A DNA stretch of 64,000 bases from Mycobacterium sp. 852014-50255_SCH5639931 (GCF_001665605.1 NZ_LZSV01000017.1:62001-126000); one strand, 5' to 3'; shown: positions 43,535 to 53,234, counted from the first letter of the stretch. The notes: generated from the sequence alone by a model not told the origin. Program-made: numbers and translations.

Positions 43535-44998
43535 CTACGCGCTCAGTGGCCCGCAACGGATTTCGAATCGCTCCCGCACCGTGTCGAGAACACGGCGTTG
43601 GCGCTCGCACTCCCGACGGTGCGTGAGCATGAACCTTGCCAGGCCCGGCACCCGCCGCGGTAGCGGGTACCACTTATCGAAATCGAGGCCGTTCTCGGTG
43701 AATACGCGGCTGGGGACGTTGTCGTATATCAGGCTGAGGTTGTGCTGAACGAGCGCGAAGAGCACGTACGGAAATGCCAGCGGCGCCTTCTGCCTCAGAT
43801 TCATCCAATCTATCTCGTAGAGCGGGATATCCCTGAGCTTGCCGAGGAACAGCAGGTGGCCCAGGAAATATCCCATGAACGCCGGCAAGTGCAGCATGGC
43901 CGACCGCACATTGATGGAAACGACTGCGCCACTGGGCGAAACGTAGGGCTCGTACGGGTATTCGTCGGGAAACTTGACGTATCCCGTGCAATTGACGACC
44001 CAGCTGCCCGCATCGATCGTCTTCGTCGATCCGCTCCGGAACACCAACTCGGTCGTGCCGTTGCGATCGACGACATCCTCGAAGTAGTCCATCACCAGGT
44101 CGTTCAGCCCGGCGGAGATCGTGCGGTTTTCGGCCTCGGACAACACTCCCAACACGAAGTTGTCCGCCTGGGGGGTCAGGAATGTGCCATGCGTGGCGCG
44201 ATACCAATCCTGCACCTCTGATTCGTTCGTGCCGTCGTACCGGTGACTTAACTGTGTGGCGACTGCGCTCGGCGGTGTGCCCGCCCACCAGCGGCGGGCG
44301 CCGCTCGGCAACAGATCGTCGCGGCTGGAGAAGAATGTGCCGCGGCCGGCGACGAGGTTGACCTGGCGGCCGGGGTATGCCGTGATCAGTGCGTGCGCGG
44401 TGTCCATCGCGGTCTTTCCGCCGCCGATGATCCACACCGGCGCATCGCTTTCCCTGATGTCGCCGGCCAGCACGTCGCAGTAGTCGGGCGACACCGAATG
44501 GACGCGCTTGCTGGAGATGTCCAGCGGTTCGTTCGGCGTGACTCCCAAGCCATAGGCTTTGATCAAGCGTTTCGTCTCGACGACGAGCACCCGGCCGTCG
44601 GCGGCCCTACAGGTGACTCGCACGATTCCGTTCGCCTCTTCTTCCGACTCGAAGTCCCAGCCGAGAAACTCGTCGACCTGCACGCGCTCGCGTATCACGT
44701 TGACGCAGTGCTGAAAATGGTCGAGCACTTCACCCTTGGTGGCCAGGTAGCTGCGGTCCTTGCCGAGGGTCCACTCGATGTTGCCCGCCGTGAACATGGG
44801 GTGCGGCTGGTGCAGGCGGACATAGGGGTAGACGTCGACCCACATGCCGCCGACGCGAGCCCGGCGGTCGACAAGGATCACCTTCTGATCGCGGGATAGG
44901 TATCGGCTGGCGGCGAACAGGGCGTTCAACCCGGCGATGCCGGCGCCGACGATGCACACGTCGCAGGTTTTCACGGGACCGGACTCGAGTGCGGACAT
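43535..44998 (-). CDS. Flavin-dependent monooxygenase (FMO-like)
   Basis: A 487-residue flavoprotein. The FAD loop is CDVCIVGAGIAGLNALFAA and the second nucleotide site is VWIIGGGKTAMDTAHALI; a Trp-rich segment (RVGGMWVDVYPYVRLHQPHPMF) resembles the FMO family's substrate-channel region. Probably NADPH-dependent oxygenation of a hydrophobic or nitrogen/sulfur substrate. ATG 44998 is preferred for AGGAAAGG upstream. It is divergent from cyclase 2 with a 328-base gap that contains a palindrome and a region repeated at 51371. Confidence 0.85.
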   Translation of the reverse strand: MSALESGPVKTCDVCIVGAGIAGLNALFAASRYLSRDQKVILVDRRARVGGMWVDVYPYVRLHQPHPMFTAGNIEWTLGKDRSYLATKGEVLDHFQHCVNVIRERVQVDEFLGWDFESEEEANGIVRVTCRAADGRVLVVETKRLIKAYGLGVTPNEPLDISSKRVHSVSPDYCDVLAGDIRESDAPVWIIGGGKTAMDTAHALITAYPGRQVNLVAGRGTFFSSRDDLLPSGARRWWAGTPPSAVATQLSHRYDGTNESEVQDWYRATHGTFLTPQADNFVLGVLSEAENRTISAGLNDLVMDYFEDVVDRNGTTELVFRSGSTKTIDAGSWVVNCTGYVKFPDEYPYEPYVSPSGAVVSINVRSAMLHLPAFMGYFLGHLLFLGKLRDIPLYEIDWMNLRQKAPLAFPYVLFALVQHNLSLIYDNVPSRVFTENGLDFDKWYPLPRRVPGLARFMLTHRRECERQRRVLDTVRERFEIRCGPLSA

Positions 44999-45326
44999 CG
45001 GACCGCCTTTCCTCGCAGATGCCCACAATTATGTGTCCGCATCGTGCCGCCGTAGTGAGTAATCGACTACTTCATCCAGTGACTACTGCCGCCCGGGGCG
45101 GTTTGCTGGAGGCTTTTGGGCCCAAAAATCTCCAGCGCTGTCCGCGACTGAGCTACAGATGGCGTGTGACCGAGCTGGCGCGGCCAGAGAAAGACGACAT
45201 ACGAGACGTTCACAACGTTTGTGTCGGATTCGGAAGCCGAAGCCAACAGCTACCTCAATACATCGCCGGCGGCCTATCCTTTGAGAACCACAGCAAACGC
45301 TGGGGTCCGGATCAGCGGAGGGTCGG
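44999..45326. other. Divergent region of the monooxygenase and cyclase 2
   Basis: Holds GTAATCGACTAC at 45059-45070 and a downstream GACTAC half site at 45081. Bases 45028-45070 align with 51371-51413 with six mismatches in 43 positions, and a weaker match follows (CTCCAGCGCTGTCCGCG at 45131, similar to 51516). It probably carries promoters for both genes. Confidence 0.55.
45059..45070. promoter_or_regulatory. GTAATCGACTAC near-palindrome before cyclase 2
   Basis: Matches the palindrome at 39437 except for one arm base, and is repeated at 51402. A further GACTAC half site lies 16 bases downstream, as it does (15 bases) at the 51402 copy. Confidence 0.5.
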
Positions 45327-48300
45327 ATGACGGCCGTAGCAGCGTGCCGGACGTGTGGCACAGAGCCGCTGGAGCACGCCCGGTTCTGTCACGGGTGTGG
45401 CTCACCAATCCACGACGGCAACATCGCGGCGGAGTACAAGCAGGTCACGGTTCTGTTTGCCGATGTCGTCCATTCGATGGCCATCGCGGCGGCCGTCGGA
45501 GCAGAGCGGCTGCACGAAATCATGGCGACCCTGGCCGACCGCTGTACCGCATTTGTGGAGCGCTACGGCGGCACAGTGGACAAGTTCACCGGTGACGGGA
45601 TTATGGCGGTGTTCGGCGCACCGGTGGCTTTGGAGGATCATGCTGTCCGTGCCTGTCTGGCGGCCTTGGGCATCCAGGAGGAGGCGAAGCGGCTTGCCGT
45701 CGACGTCCGAGGGCGCGACGGTATGGACTTTCAGCTGCGTGTTGGTCTCAATTCCGGTCAGGTGATTGCTGGTGAGATCGGCTCAAGGTCATTGGGTTAC
45801 ACCGCCATTGGCGAGCAGGTCGGTATGGCTCAGCGGATGGAGTCGGTGGCGCCGCCGGGTGGTGTGATGCTCAGTGCATCGACAGCGCGACTTGTCGAGA
45901 AGGTGACGATCCTCGGCGAATCAGAGTTTGTTCGGCTCAAGGGTGCGGACGAGCCGGTAGCCGCCCGCCGGCTGTTGGGCATGCAGGAGGGCCACCGCGT
46001 GACCGGGCGTGCTGAGTCGAAGCTGGTCGGGAGGCGGTGGGAGATGTCCGCTGTCGAGGGCTTGTTGGAGCGGGCCATCGACGGCCATGGCGCCGTGGTG
46101 GGCGTGGTGGGGCCCCCTGGCATCGGGAAGAGCCGTCTGGTGCGTGAGGTTGTGGCGATGGCCGCTCGGCGCGATCTGAAGGTCTACACCGCATTCTGCG
46201 AGTCGCATACCGGCCAGGTCCCCTTCCATGTCGTCTCGCGATTGCTGCGTGAGGCAATCGGCGTCGAAGGTCTTGACCCGCAAGCCGCCCGCGCAGTGAC
46301 AAAGCGCCAGGCGTTTTCCGACGCCGAACCGGAGGACCTCGCGCTCTTCGAGGATCTACTCGGGATCAGGGATCCGGACGCGCCATCTCCCCGGATCGAT
46401 CCAGACGCGCGCCGAAGGCGCCTGACCGCCATGGTCAATTCCGCGACTTTGGCCAATCGGACCCCGGCCGTCTATGTCGTCGAAGATGCCCATTGGATCG
46501 ACGAATCCAGCGAAACAATGCTCGCCGACTTCCTTACCGTGGTCCCGCGGACCCCGCTGCTGACGATCGTCACGTATCGACCCGAGTACCAAGGTGCGTT
46601 GGCCCGGGTGCTCGGGGCGCAAACCATAGCCCTCGCGCCGTTGAGGAACACCGAGACCGCCGCCCTCGTCTCCGAGCTGCTCGGGCCGGACCCCTCGGTC
46701 GGCGAACTGAGTCAGAAGATCGCCGAAAGGGCCGCCGGTACACCCTTTTTCGTTGAGGAGATCGTCCGCGAGCTGGCCGAACGGGGTGTCCTCCAAGGAA
46801 CGCTCGGCGGATATATCTCGACGGCGGAGGCCGCCGAGGTGCATGTCCCCGCCACACTGCAAGCAACGATCGCCGCGCGCATTGATCGCCTTTCACCGGC
46901 GGCGAAACGCAGCTTGAGCGCTGCGGCGGTGATCGGGTCGCGGTTTGACCTCGACCTGCTGACCGCGCTGGTAGTCGAACCTGTGGTTTCGGACTTGGTG
47001 GCGGGCCAGCTCATCGATCAGGTCAGGTTCGCTCGCCAGCCGGAGTATGTATTTCACCATCCGCTGATCCGTGCAGTGGCCTACGAATCACAGCTCAAAT
47101 CGGATCGCGCCGACTTGCACAGGCGGCTGGCTTCCATGATCGAAGAGCGCGATCCGGCCTCGGCGGACGAGAACGCCGCGCTGGTCGCCGAACACCTCGA
47201 AGCGGCGGGCGATCTGCGCGCCGCCTATGCCTGGCGTATGCGCGCCGGGGCGTGGTCGACCACTCGGGATATTCGTGCGGCGTGGCTGAGTTGGGATCGC
47301 GCCCGCCAGATCGCCGACGCGCTGCCCGACGACGACCCGGATCGCACCTCGATGCGGATCGCGGCTCGAACCCATGTTGTGCGGCAACGGCTGGCGAGTG
47401 GATTGGGACATCTCCACGCGGTTGGACGAGTTGCGGGAACTCTGCACCGCCGTCGGCGACAAGGCGTCCTTGGCGATTGGGATGGTCGGGCTGGTGCCTG
47501 AGCACTACATCCATGGCCGCATAACGGAAGCGTCCCAGGTGGCTTCGGAACTCACGACGCTGGTCGAGTCGCTCGGCGACCCGACGCTGCTGATCGGATT
47601 CGTCTCCACGATCCCACCAAGCAAGTTTGGCACTGGTGAGATGCGAGAGATGCTGCGCTATTCGCAGAACGCCATCGACCTGGCTCACGGTGATCCGACC
47701 AAGGGAAATTTCATTATCGGCGCGCCATTGGCGATCGCCTTCGCGATGCGTGGCACCGCCCGGTACGCCTTGGGGGACTCTCGGTGGCGTGAGGACTTCG
47801 ACCGGGCGGTCGAAATGGCGCGCGGGGCGGACTCGTTTTCGCGGGCGATGGTCAGCCTGTTCGCCTACGCGGGGGCGATGGAGATGGGGGTGGCGTTGGT
47901 TGATGACGCCGCATTGCGCGACATCGAGGAAGCGCTGGGGATCACCGAGCAGTCGGGCGACGATCTCGTGCTCGGACTCGTCTCATTGGCGCTGGGGATC
48001 GCGCTGATGCATCGGGAGTCTCCAACTGACCGCGAGCGTGGGATGACAGTACTGGGGAAAGTTCGGGACTTGTGCCTCAATGGGCGGTTTTACCTGAGCG
48101 AGGTGCGGGCCATCGACGTGTACGCCGCCCGGGAGGCGGCGCGGCGGGGTGACCGCGACGACGCGTTACCGGTGCTGCGCGCAACCGTCGATGAGGTGTT
48201 GCGTTCGGGGCAGTTCGGTCATAGTGATTCAGGCACCGCCGTTTTGGTCGAGACTTTACTGGAGGGCGGCGACGAGGCTGAGGTCGCCGAGGCCGAGGCA

Positions 48301-48498
48301 GCTATTGAGAGGTTGGCCGCCGTTCCGGCCGAGGAAGGGCTGGTGATACGTGAAGTCTGGCTGTTGCGGCTTCGCGCTTTGCTCGCCCAGGCAATTGGCG
48401 ATGAGACCCACTATCGCGAATACCGGGATAGCTACCGCGACATGGCGAAAACGCTGGGTTTCGAAGGACACATCGCGTGGGCGGAGGCGATGCCATGA
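45327..48498 (+). pseudogene. Class III cyclase-AAA ATPase-TPR protein 2, broken by a one-base frameshift
   Basis: Same architecture and length as the protein at 39590: zinc ribbon (CRTCG...CHGCG), cyclase domain with Asp46, Lys86 and Asp90 (Lys kept here, unlike copy 1), Gly in place of the transition-state Asn, Walker A GPPGIGKS. The first frame runs 45327-47501 and the rest of the protein continues in another frame, to 48498. Alignment with copy 1 puts the shift at the CCC run 47371-47373: removing one C restores RIAARTMLCGNGWRV as in copy 1. Either a real mutation giving two polypeptides or a sequencing error. The end overlaps the next start (ATGA at 48495). Confidence 0.8.
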
Positions 48499-51149
48499 CG
48501 CCAGCTGCCCCGTCCGGGGTGGTGACGTTTCTGTTCACCGATATCGAGGGTTCGACCCGTCGATGGGAATCAGACGCCGAGGCAATGCGATCGGCCCTCG
48601 TGGCGCACGACGATGTGTTGCGTTCTGCGATAGATGTATACGGCGGTTGCGTCTTCAAGCACACCGGTGACGGGATGTGTGCCGCATTCACATCCCCAAG
48701 GTCTGCCGTGGATGCTGCGGTTGCCGCGCAGCGGCAGCTCGAGTTGCCGGTGCGCATGGGGCTGGCGACCGGCGAAGCCGAGCTCAGAGACGGCGATTAT
48801 TTCGGAGCAGTGCTGAATCAAACGGCCCGCGTGATGGCCGCCGGACACGGTGGTCAGATCCTCGTGGCCGACTCGACTGCGGGTCTCATCCGCGGCGTTG
48901 AGCTCATCGATCTGGGACCCCGCCGGTTGCGGGATCTCTCGACTCCGGTTCACCTGTTTCAGGTCCAAGCCTCCGGCCTGCGCTCGGATTTTCCCGCGTT
49001 GCGGGCACTTGATTCGAGTCGCGGAAACTTACGCCGCCAGACGACCACCTTCATCGGCCGCGAGTCCGAGGCCTCAAGGGTTCAAGCCGCTCTGAAGACT
49101 CATCGCCTCGTGACGTTGACCGGGGTGGGCGGGGTCGGAAAGACGCGCCTGGCAACCGAGGTGGCGGTGCGGCTGGCTGATGAGTTTCCCGACGGTGCTT
49201 GGTTTTTCGAGCTGGCCGCCGTCACCGACCCCGCGGCGGTTCCCGACGCGGTGGCGGCGGTGTTGGGCATAACCCAGCAATCGGGAAAAACAATGACCGA
49301 GTCGGTGGCGTCCGCATTGGAGGGCAGGGTTCGGCTGTTGGTGTTCGACAACTGCGAGCACGTTGTCGACAGTGTCGCGGAGCTGGTCGAGGCGATCCTC
49401 GCCGCATCGGCGACGGTGACGATCCTGGCGACCAGCCGCGAAGGATTGGGCGTCAGCGAAGAACAGTTGTGGGGCGTCCCATCGCTTGACGTCAACTCGG
49501 GAACCGATTCCGCCGCGGTGACACTTTTCGTCGACCGCGCCCGAAGTGTCGTGACGGACTTCTCGCTAACTCAGCCCGACGCGATGGACGCCGTGGTGGA
49601 AATCTGCCGCAGGCTGGATGGGATCCCGTTGGCAATCGAGCTGGCGGCCTCGCGGATGGCATCCATGACCGCCGGTGAGGTGAGGGATCGTCTTGATCAG
49701 CGGTTCCGGCTGCTGGTCGGCGCCAGGCGTGGCCTGTCCCGCCACCAAACCCTGCGTCATGCGGTGGCGTGGTCCTACGAGCACCTCGATGACGCGGAAA
49801 GGGCGCTGCTGGAGCGGTGCTCGGTGTTCGCAGGCGGATTCGACCTCCAAAGCGCTTGTGCGGTGATGGGTTCCGGTGACGACTACGCCGTCCTCGACCT
49901 GCTCGATGCCCTGGTGCACAAATCGCTGCTGGTCGCCGACCGGTCGTCGGGGCGGACCCGATATTCGATGCTCGAAACGATCCGCCAGTTCGCCGAGGAC
50001 CAACTGGTCGTTCGCGGGGAAGCGCCCGAGATCCGGGCCACGCACTCGAAGTATTTCGCCGGACGCGAAGACGACATCATGGCCCTGTGGGACAGCCCCC
50101 GCCAGCACGAGGCCTACGCCTGGTTCAGCGTCGAGCTGGCCAATCTGCGCACTGCGTTTCGTTGGGCCGCGGACCAAGCCGATCTGGACACCGCTGCCGC
50201 CATCGCCGCCTATGCGGCGCTCCTCGGCGCTCTGGTCGCCAACTATGAGCCGATGGCCTGGGCCGAGGAGCTCATCGAGCCCGCCCGCGCCGTCGATCAT
50301 CCCCGGCTCGCGAGTCTGTACGTCAACGCGGCGCAGTGCTACTGGACTGGGCGGATCGAGGAGGCTGTCGGCCATGCCGATGCCGGCCAGACGGTGATCG
50401 GGAGTGGTGGCGAGGTGCAGATCGGCGCCGAGGGCGCGCTCACTGCTGTCTACCCGTTCATTGGCCAACCCGAACGAAACGTCGACTGGTGCCGCACCCA
50501 GCTCGCACGCGGCCGCGACACCCATACGGTCACCCAGGCGATGCTGGTCGTCGGACTGGCGGTCGCCGGGGCCGGTGAGGAAGCGAGGGCCGCTGCGAAC
50601 GGGCTGGTGGACGCCGCCGAAGCCACCCACAACCCCTGGGCGCTCGCGAACGGGCTCTACGCCTACGGCTTCGCATTCCGTGACGCTGACCCCACCCGTG
50701 CGCTGGAAGCGCTGCGCCGGGGCCTGGTGATCGCCCAAGACAGCGGTAGCCGCGCGGCCGAATCACTGCTGTCAATCGTCCTGTCTCGGCTTGAGGCCGA
50801 ACACGGCGACCCGCTGGCGGCGCTTGATCACATCACTCTGGCAATCCGCAACTTCTACGACGCCGGCAATGTCGCCTATATCCGATTCGCGCTGGCGACT
50901 CTCGCGGTCCTCCTCGACCGCCTCGGACGCCTCGGGCCGGCGGCCATCATTGCCGCTTTCGCATTCGATCCCCTCAACGCAGCGGAAGTCAGCACCGCCA
51001 TCACCCACCTGTGCGATGTTCTCGGCGACCAAAGCTACGAATCGCTCACCCGCAAGGGAAAAGCGATGACCATCGCCGAAATGGTGACCTACGCATACGA
51101 GCAAATCGACCAGGCCCGAACCGAACTGACCGCGGCCGCCTCGAAATAG
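48495..51149 (+). CDS. Class III cyclase-NB-ARC-like ATPase-TPR signalling protein 3
   Basis: An 884-residue protein of a different subtype from copies 1 and 2: no zinc ribbon. The cyclase domain (~8-165) has FLFTDIEGSTRRWE with metal Asp, VFKHTGDGMCAAF with the selecting Lys and second Asp, and VLNQTARVMAAG with the Asn and Arg, so its catalytic set looks complete. The ATPase has LTGVGGVGKTRLA and LLVFDNCEHV; a helical repeat region follows. It resembles M. tuberculosis Rv0386/Rv1358-type proteins but lacks the C-terminal LuxR domain. Its ATG overlaps the stop of copy 2, implying coupled translation. Confidence 0.88.
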   Translation: MTPAAPSGVVTFLFTDIEGSTRRWESDAEAMRSALVAHDDVLRSAIDVYGGCVFKHTGDGMCAAFTSPRSAVDAAVAAQRQLELPVRMGLATGEAELRDGDYFGAVLNQTARVMAAGHGGQILVADSTAGLIRGVELIDLGPRRLRDLSTPVHLFQVQASGLRSDFPALRALDSSRGNLRRQTTTFIGRESEASRVQAALKTHRLVTLTGVGGVGKTRLATEVAVRLADEFPDGAWFFELAAVTDPAAVPDAVAAVLGITQQSGKTMTESVASALEGRVRLLVFDNCEHVVDSVAELVEAILAASATVTILATSREGLGVSEEQLWGVPSLDVNSGTDSAAVTLFVDRARSVVTDFSLTQPDAMDAVVEICRRLDGIPLAIELAASRMASMTAGEVRDRLDQRFRLLVGARRGLSRHQTLRHAVAWSYEHLDDAERALLERCSVFAGGFDLQSACAVMGSGDDYAVLDLLDALVHKSLLVADRSSGRTRYSMLETIRQFAEDQLVVRGEAPEIRATHSKYFAGREDDIMALWDSPRQHEAYAWFSVELANLRTAFRWAADQADLDTAAAIAAYAALLGALVANYEPMAWAEELIEPARAVDHPRLASLYVNAAQCYWTGRIEEAVGHADAGQTVIGSGGEVQIGAEGALTAVYPFIGQPERNVDWCRTQLARGRDTHTVTQAMLVVGLAVAGAGEEARAAANGLVDAAEATHNPWALANGLYAYGFAFRDADPTRALEALRRGLVIAQDSGSRAAESLLSIVLSRLEAEHGDPLAALDHITLAIRNFYDAGNVAYIRFALATLAVLLDRLGRLGPAAIIAAFAFDPLNAAEVSTAITHLCDVLGDQSYESLTRKGKAMTIAEMVTYAYEQIDQARTELTAAASK

Positions 51150-51624
51150 ACAGCGAGAAGGGCTGAGTGCAATGCCCGAACTCAGTTGCGGCGTGAGGCC
51201 CGCTCGTCGGATGCCCGGGCAGTCTCGCCCAACGCCTGACGCGCCCGCTCGGAATCCGCCGCGCTAACTACAGTCGCCTTGCGGTGATGTTGCGGTGACG
51301 GACCAACAAGGGGCGCCGGGTATGCCAGAACTCATGGGTTTTTCGCATGTTGATATTCAACGAGGTCATGATTATGTGTCTGCACCGTGCTGCCGGAATG
51401 AGTAATCGACTATTCCACTAATGACTACCAACTTCCGCGGCGGCTTGTCGGGTGTTATGGCGTTTGAGCGTGCCTGACCTGATCGGGTAGCGGGCTACAC
51501 GAGTCGAGAGATATCCAGCGTTGTCTGCGCCCAGCAACGCCCCAGCCGGCAATGTTTGCCGATTAGTCGAAAGGGGAATTTTCGGGCTTTGGAGTGCGGC
51601 TCGTTTAGCAGGGGATTTTGCGAG
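51150..51624. other. Region upstream of the LuxR gene, with palindrome copy 3
   Basis: No convincing gene. It holds a block (51371-51428) that repeats the region before cyclase 2, with GTAATCGACTAT at 51402-51413 and GACTAC at 51423. The long minus-strand frame across it has no start signals and is a shadow of the regulator gene. Confidence 0.5.
51402..51413. promoter_or_regulatory. GTAATCGACTAT site before the LuxR gene
   Basis: Third copy of the 12-base motif, about 210 bases before the GTG start. Located in a duplicated upstream block, so it may have been copied with its promoter rather than conserved as a binding site. Confidence 0.45.
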
Positions 51625-52299
51625 GTGTCTGGGGCAGGTGGCGTTCAGCCGGAGGTGTCGCTCGTCATCATCGACGGCCAGCACGTCGTGCACATCGGCA
51701 TCGAGGCATGGGTAAGTGGGGCGGAGCCGCCCATCAAGATCGTGGGAAATTACCTGAATCCGGCGGAGTTCATGTCCGTCGACCCGGCGGCAGTCGGCGA
51801 TGTGGACGTCGTCCTGTTTGCACTGCAATACGACGACGGTCCCGAGTTCGGCGCCCTTCGTCGGCTCAGTCAGGCGGGCAATCGAGTCGTCGTCTACTCG
51901 TACCTCGCCAGCGACGAAATCATTCTGACCAGTCTTGACGCCGGAGCCGTGAGCTACGTGGCAAAGGCGGAGAGCGGCATTCATTTGTGCGAGGCGATCT
52001 GGGCGGCGTGCACGGATACGCCCTACGTTGCCCCGAGGATGGCCAAAGCGCTGCTGAGCGACCGGACCGTCGGCCGACCCCGCCTGAGCGAGCGGGAACG
52101 AGAAGTCCTCATCGCGTGGTTTCAGACCGAGAACAAAGAGCAGGTTGCCAAGAGGCTTTTCATCGAGCCGTCGACGGTCCGTACCCATTTGCAGCGAGCC
52201 CGCGCGAAATACGCGGCGGTCGGCAGACCAGCGCCGACCAAGTCGGCACTGATTGCCAGGGCGATCCAGGACGGCATCCTCAGCCTCAACGACCTGTGA
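51625..52299 (+). CDS. LuxR/NarL-family regulator with degenerate receiver domain
   Basis: A response-regulator-like protein of about 224 residues from GTG 51625 (an earlier start at 51556 gives 247). The C-terminal HTH is RLSEREREVLIAWFQTENKEQVAKRLFIEPSTVRTHLQRARAKY, a clear LuxR motif. In the receiver, the acidic pair is DG (VIIDGQHVV) and the phospho-accepting Asp is replaced (DVVLFALQY has Ala where LMDL-type Asp sits), while the Lys in YVAKAE is kept. It therefore probably does not respond to phosphorylation in the usual way and may bind a ligand or act constitutively. Confidence 0.8.
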   Translation: MSGAGGVQPEVSLVIIDGQHVVHIGIEAWVSGAEPPIKIVGNYLNPAEFMSVDPAAVGDVDVVLFALQYDDGPEFGALRRLSQAGNRVVVYSYLASDEIILTSLDAGAVSYVAKAESGIHLCEAIWAACTDTPYVAPRMAKALLSDRTVGRPRLSEREREVLIAWFQTENKEQVAKRLFIEPSTVRTHLQRARAKYAAVGRPAPTKSALIARAIQDGILSLNDL

Positions 52300-52529
52300 T
52301 CTAGTTTGCGGGCGCATCCGCCGGGCTAAGCCACACATTTCAACAAAGGGGCTACAGTCCCTGTCGTCCGTTCGGCGGATGGTGACCTAGCAAAGATTGG
52401 CTTACTGTGACGTCCGGGGGAAAGTCACGCGTCGCGTCCGCCAGCGGATGTTCAACGACTGCACCGCAATCAATCAATAAACAACGTGGGTCGTGGGGCT
52501 CTAACTCACGAACCAGAGGAGATCAATCC

Positions 52530-52868
52530 ATGACGAGAATGCTCGCGGGAGCACCTATGAAGAAAGTCATCGCTGCGGCCGGTATCGGCGCAGCGCTCAT
52601 CACCATCCCCGTGGTGGCGGCCGAAACCGCCTCGGCAGATCCCGGCCAGAACTGCAGGACCGAGTGGAACACCATGTACAACGTGCCCGTCGGCGTCCGC
52701 ACGACCTGTTTCAACCCGGACGGTAGCTATCACGTGTGCACATCCATCGGCACGGACGGTAAAGGACCCGGGACGTGCTGGGACTATCCGGCTCCTCCTC
52801 AGATGGCCGGACAGCCCACGTTCAGCCCGCCCGTGCCTGGTGTGCCGCCTCCACCGCCGCCAGCATGA
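52530..52868 (+). CDS. Secreted Cys-containing small protein, 112 aa
   Basis: GAGGAG precedes ATG 52530 at normal spacing; the longer open frame upstream does not have one. A signal peptide (KKVIAAAGIGAALITIPVVAAETASA) probably ends at ASA/DPG. The mature part has five Cys in CRTEWNT, TTCFNPDGSYHVCTSIG and GTCWDYP, then a Pro-rich tail. Several uncharacterised mycobacterial secreted proteins look like this. Its stop overlaps the start of the next secreted protein (ATGA at 52865). Confidence 0.75.
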   Translation: MTRMLAGAPMKKVIAAAGIGAALITIPVVAAETASADPGQNCRTEWNTMYNVPVGVRTTCFNPDGSYHVCTSIGTDGKGPGTCWDYPAPPQMAGQPTFSPPVPGVPPPPPPA

Positions 52869-53143
52869 TGATTCGCAAGATTTTGGCCGCATCGGCTATT
52901 GCGGTAGCAGCCATCGGCGCGGCGTCACCCGCCGCTGCCCAACCAACGACACCGACGCCGACACCACCACCGTCTGGGCCCACCGCCATCTGTACCGACG
53001 GCACCGCCTCCAACAGTCTGCACAGGAGCGGTACCTGTTCCCACCACGGCGGTGTCGCGCAATGGTGTCCTTGCCGTACCAACTCACCCGCAACCGGGCG
53101 ATATGACGGGCACGGAGGGTTCATTACCAGCCGCGGCGTGTGA
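52865..53143 (+). CDS. Secreted DUF3761-type protein, 92 aa
   Basis: Starts in the ATGA overlap with the previous gene. A signal peptide (MIRKILAASAIAVAAIGAASPAAAQ) is followed by a Thr/Pro linker and the DUF3761 core ICTDGTASNSLHRSGTCSHHGGVAQWC, a small Cys/His domain found in many exported actinobacterial proteins. Cys and His are suitable for metal binding or disulfides, but no activity is known. The two overlapping genes are probably expressed together. Confidence 0.82.
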   Translation: MMIRKILAASAIAVAAIGAASPAAAQPTTPTPTPPPSGPTAICTDGTASNSLHRSGTCSHHGGVAQWCPCRTNSPATGRYDGHGGFITSRGV

Positions 53144-53216
53144 TGGAGCGCGCCCCCGCCGTGGCGGCACGTATCACCCTGCTACACAAGGTGATTCGCA
53201 GCACTGCGCGGGAGCG

Positions 53217-53234
53217 ACCGGCTCGTAAGCCGGT
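53217..53234. terminator. Hairpin between the secreted gene and the SDR gene
   Basis: ACCGGCT pairs with AGCCGGT around a four-base loop (CGTA). It lies between convergent genes at the right end of the accessory insert. Confidence 0.45.

Noticed and set aside
49566..50738. 390-residue minus-strand frame inside cyclase protein 3
   Set aside because: Antisense frame of a gene with intact domains; no start signals.
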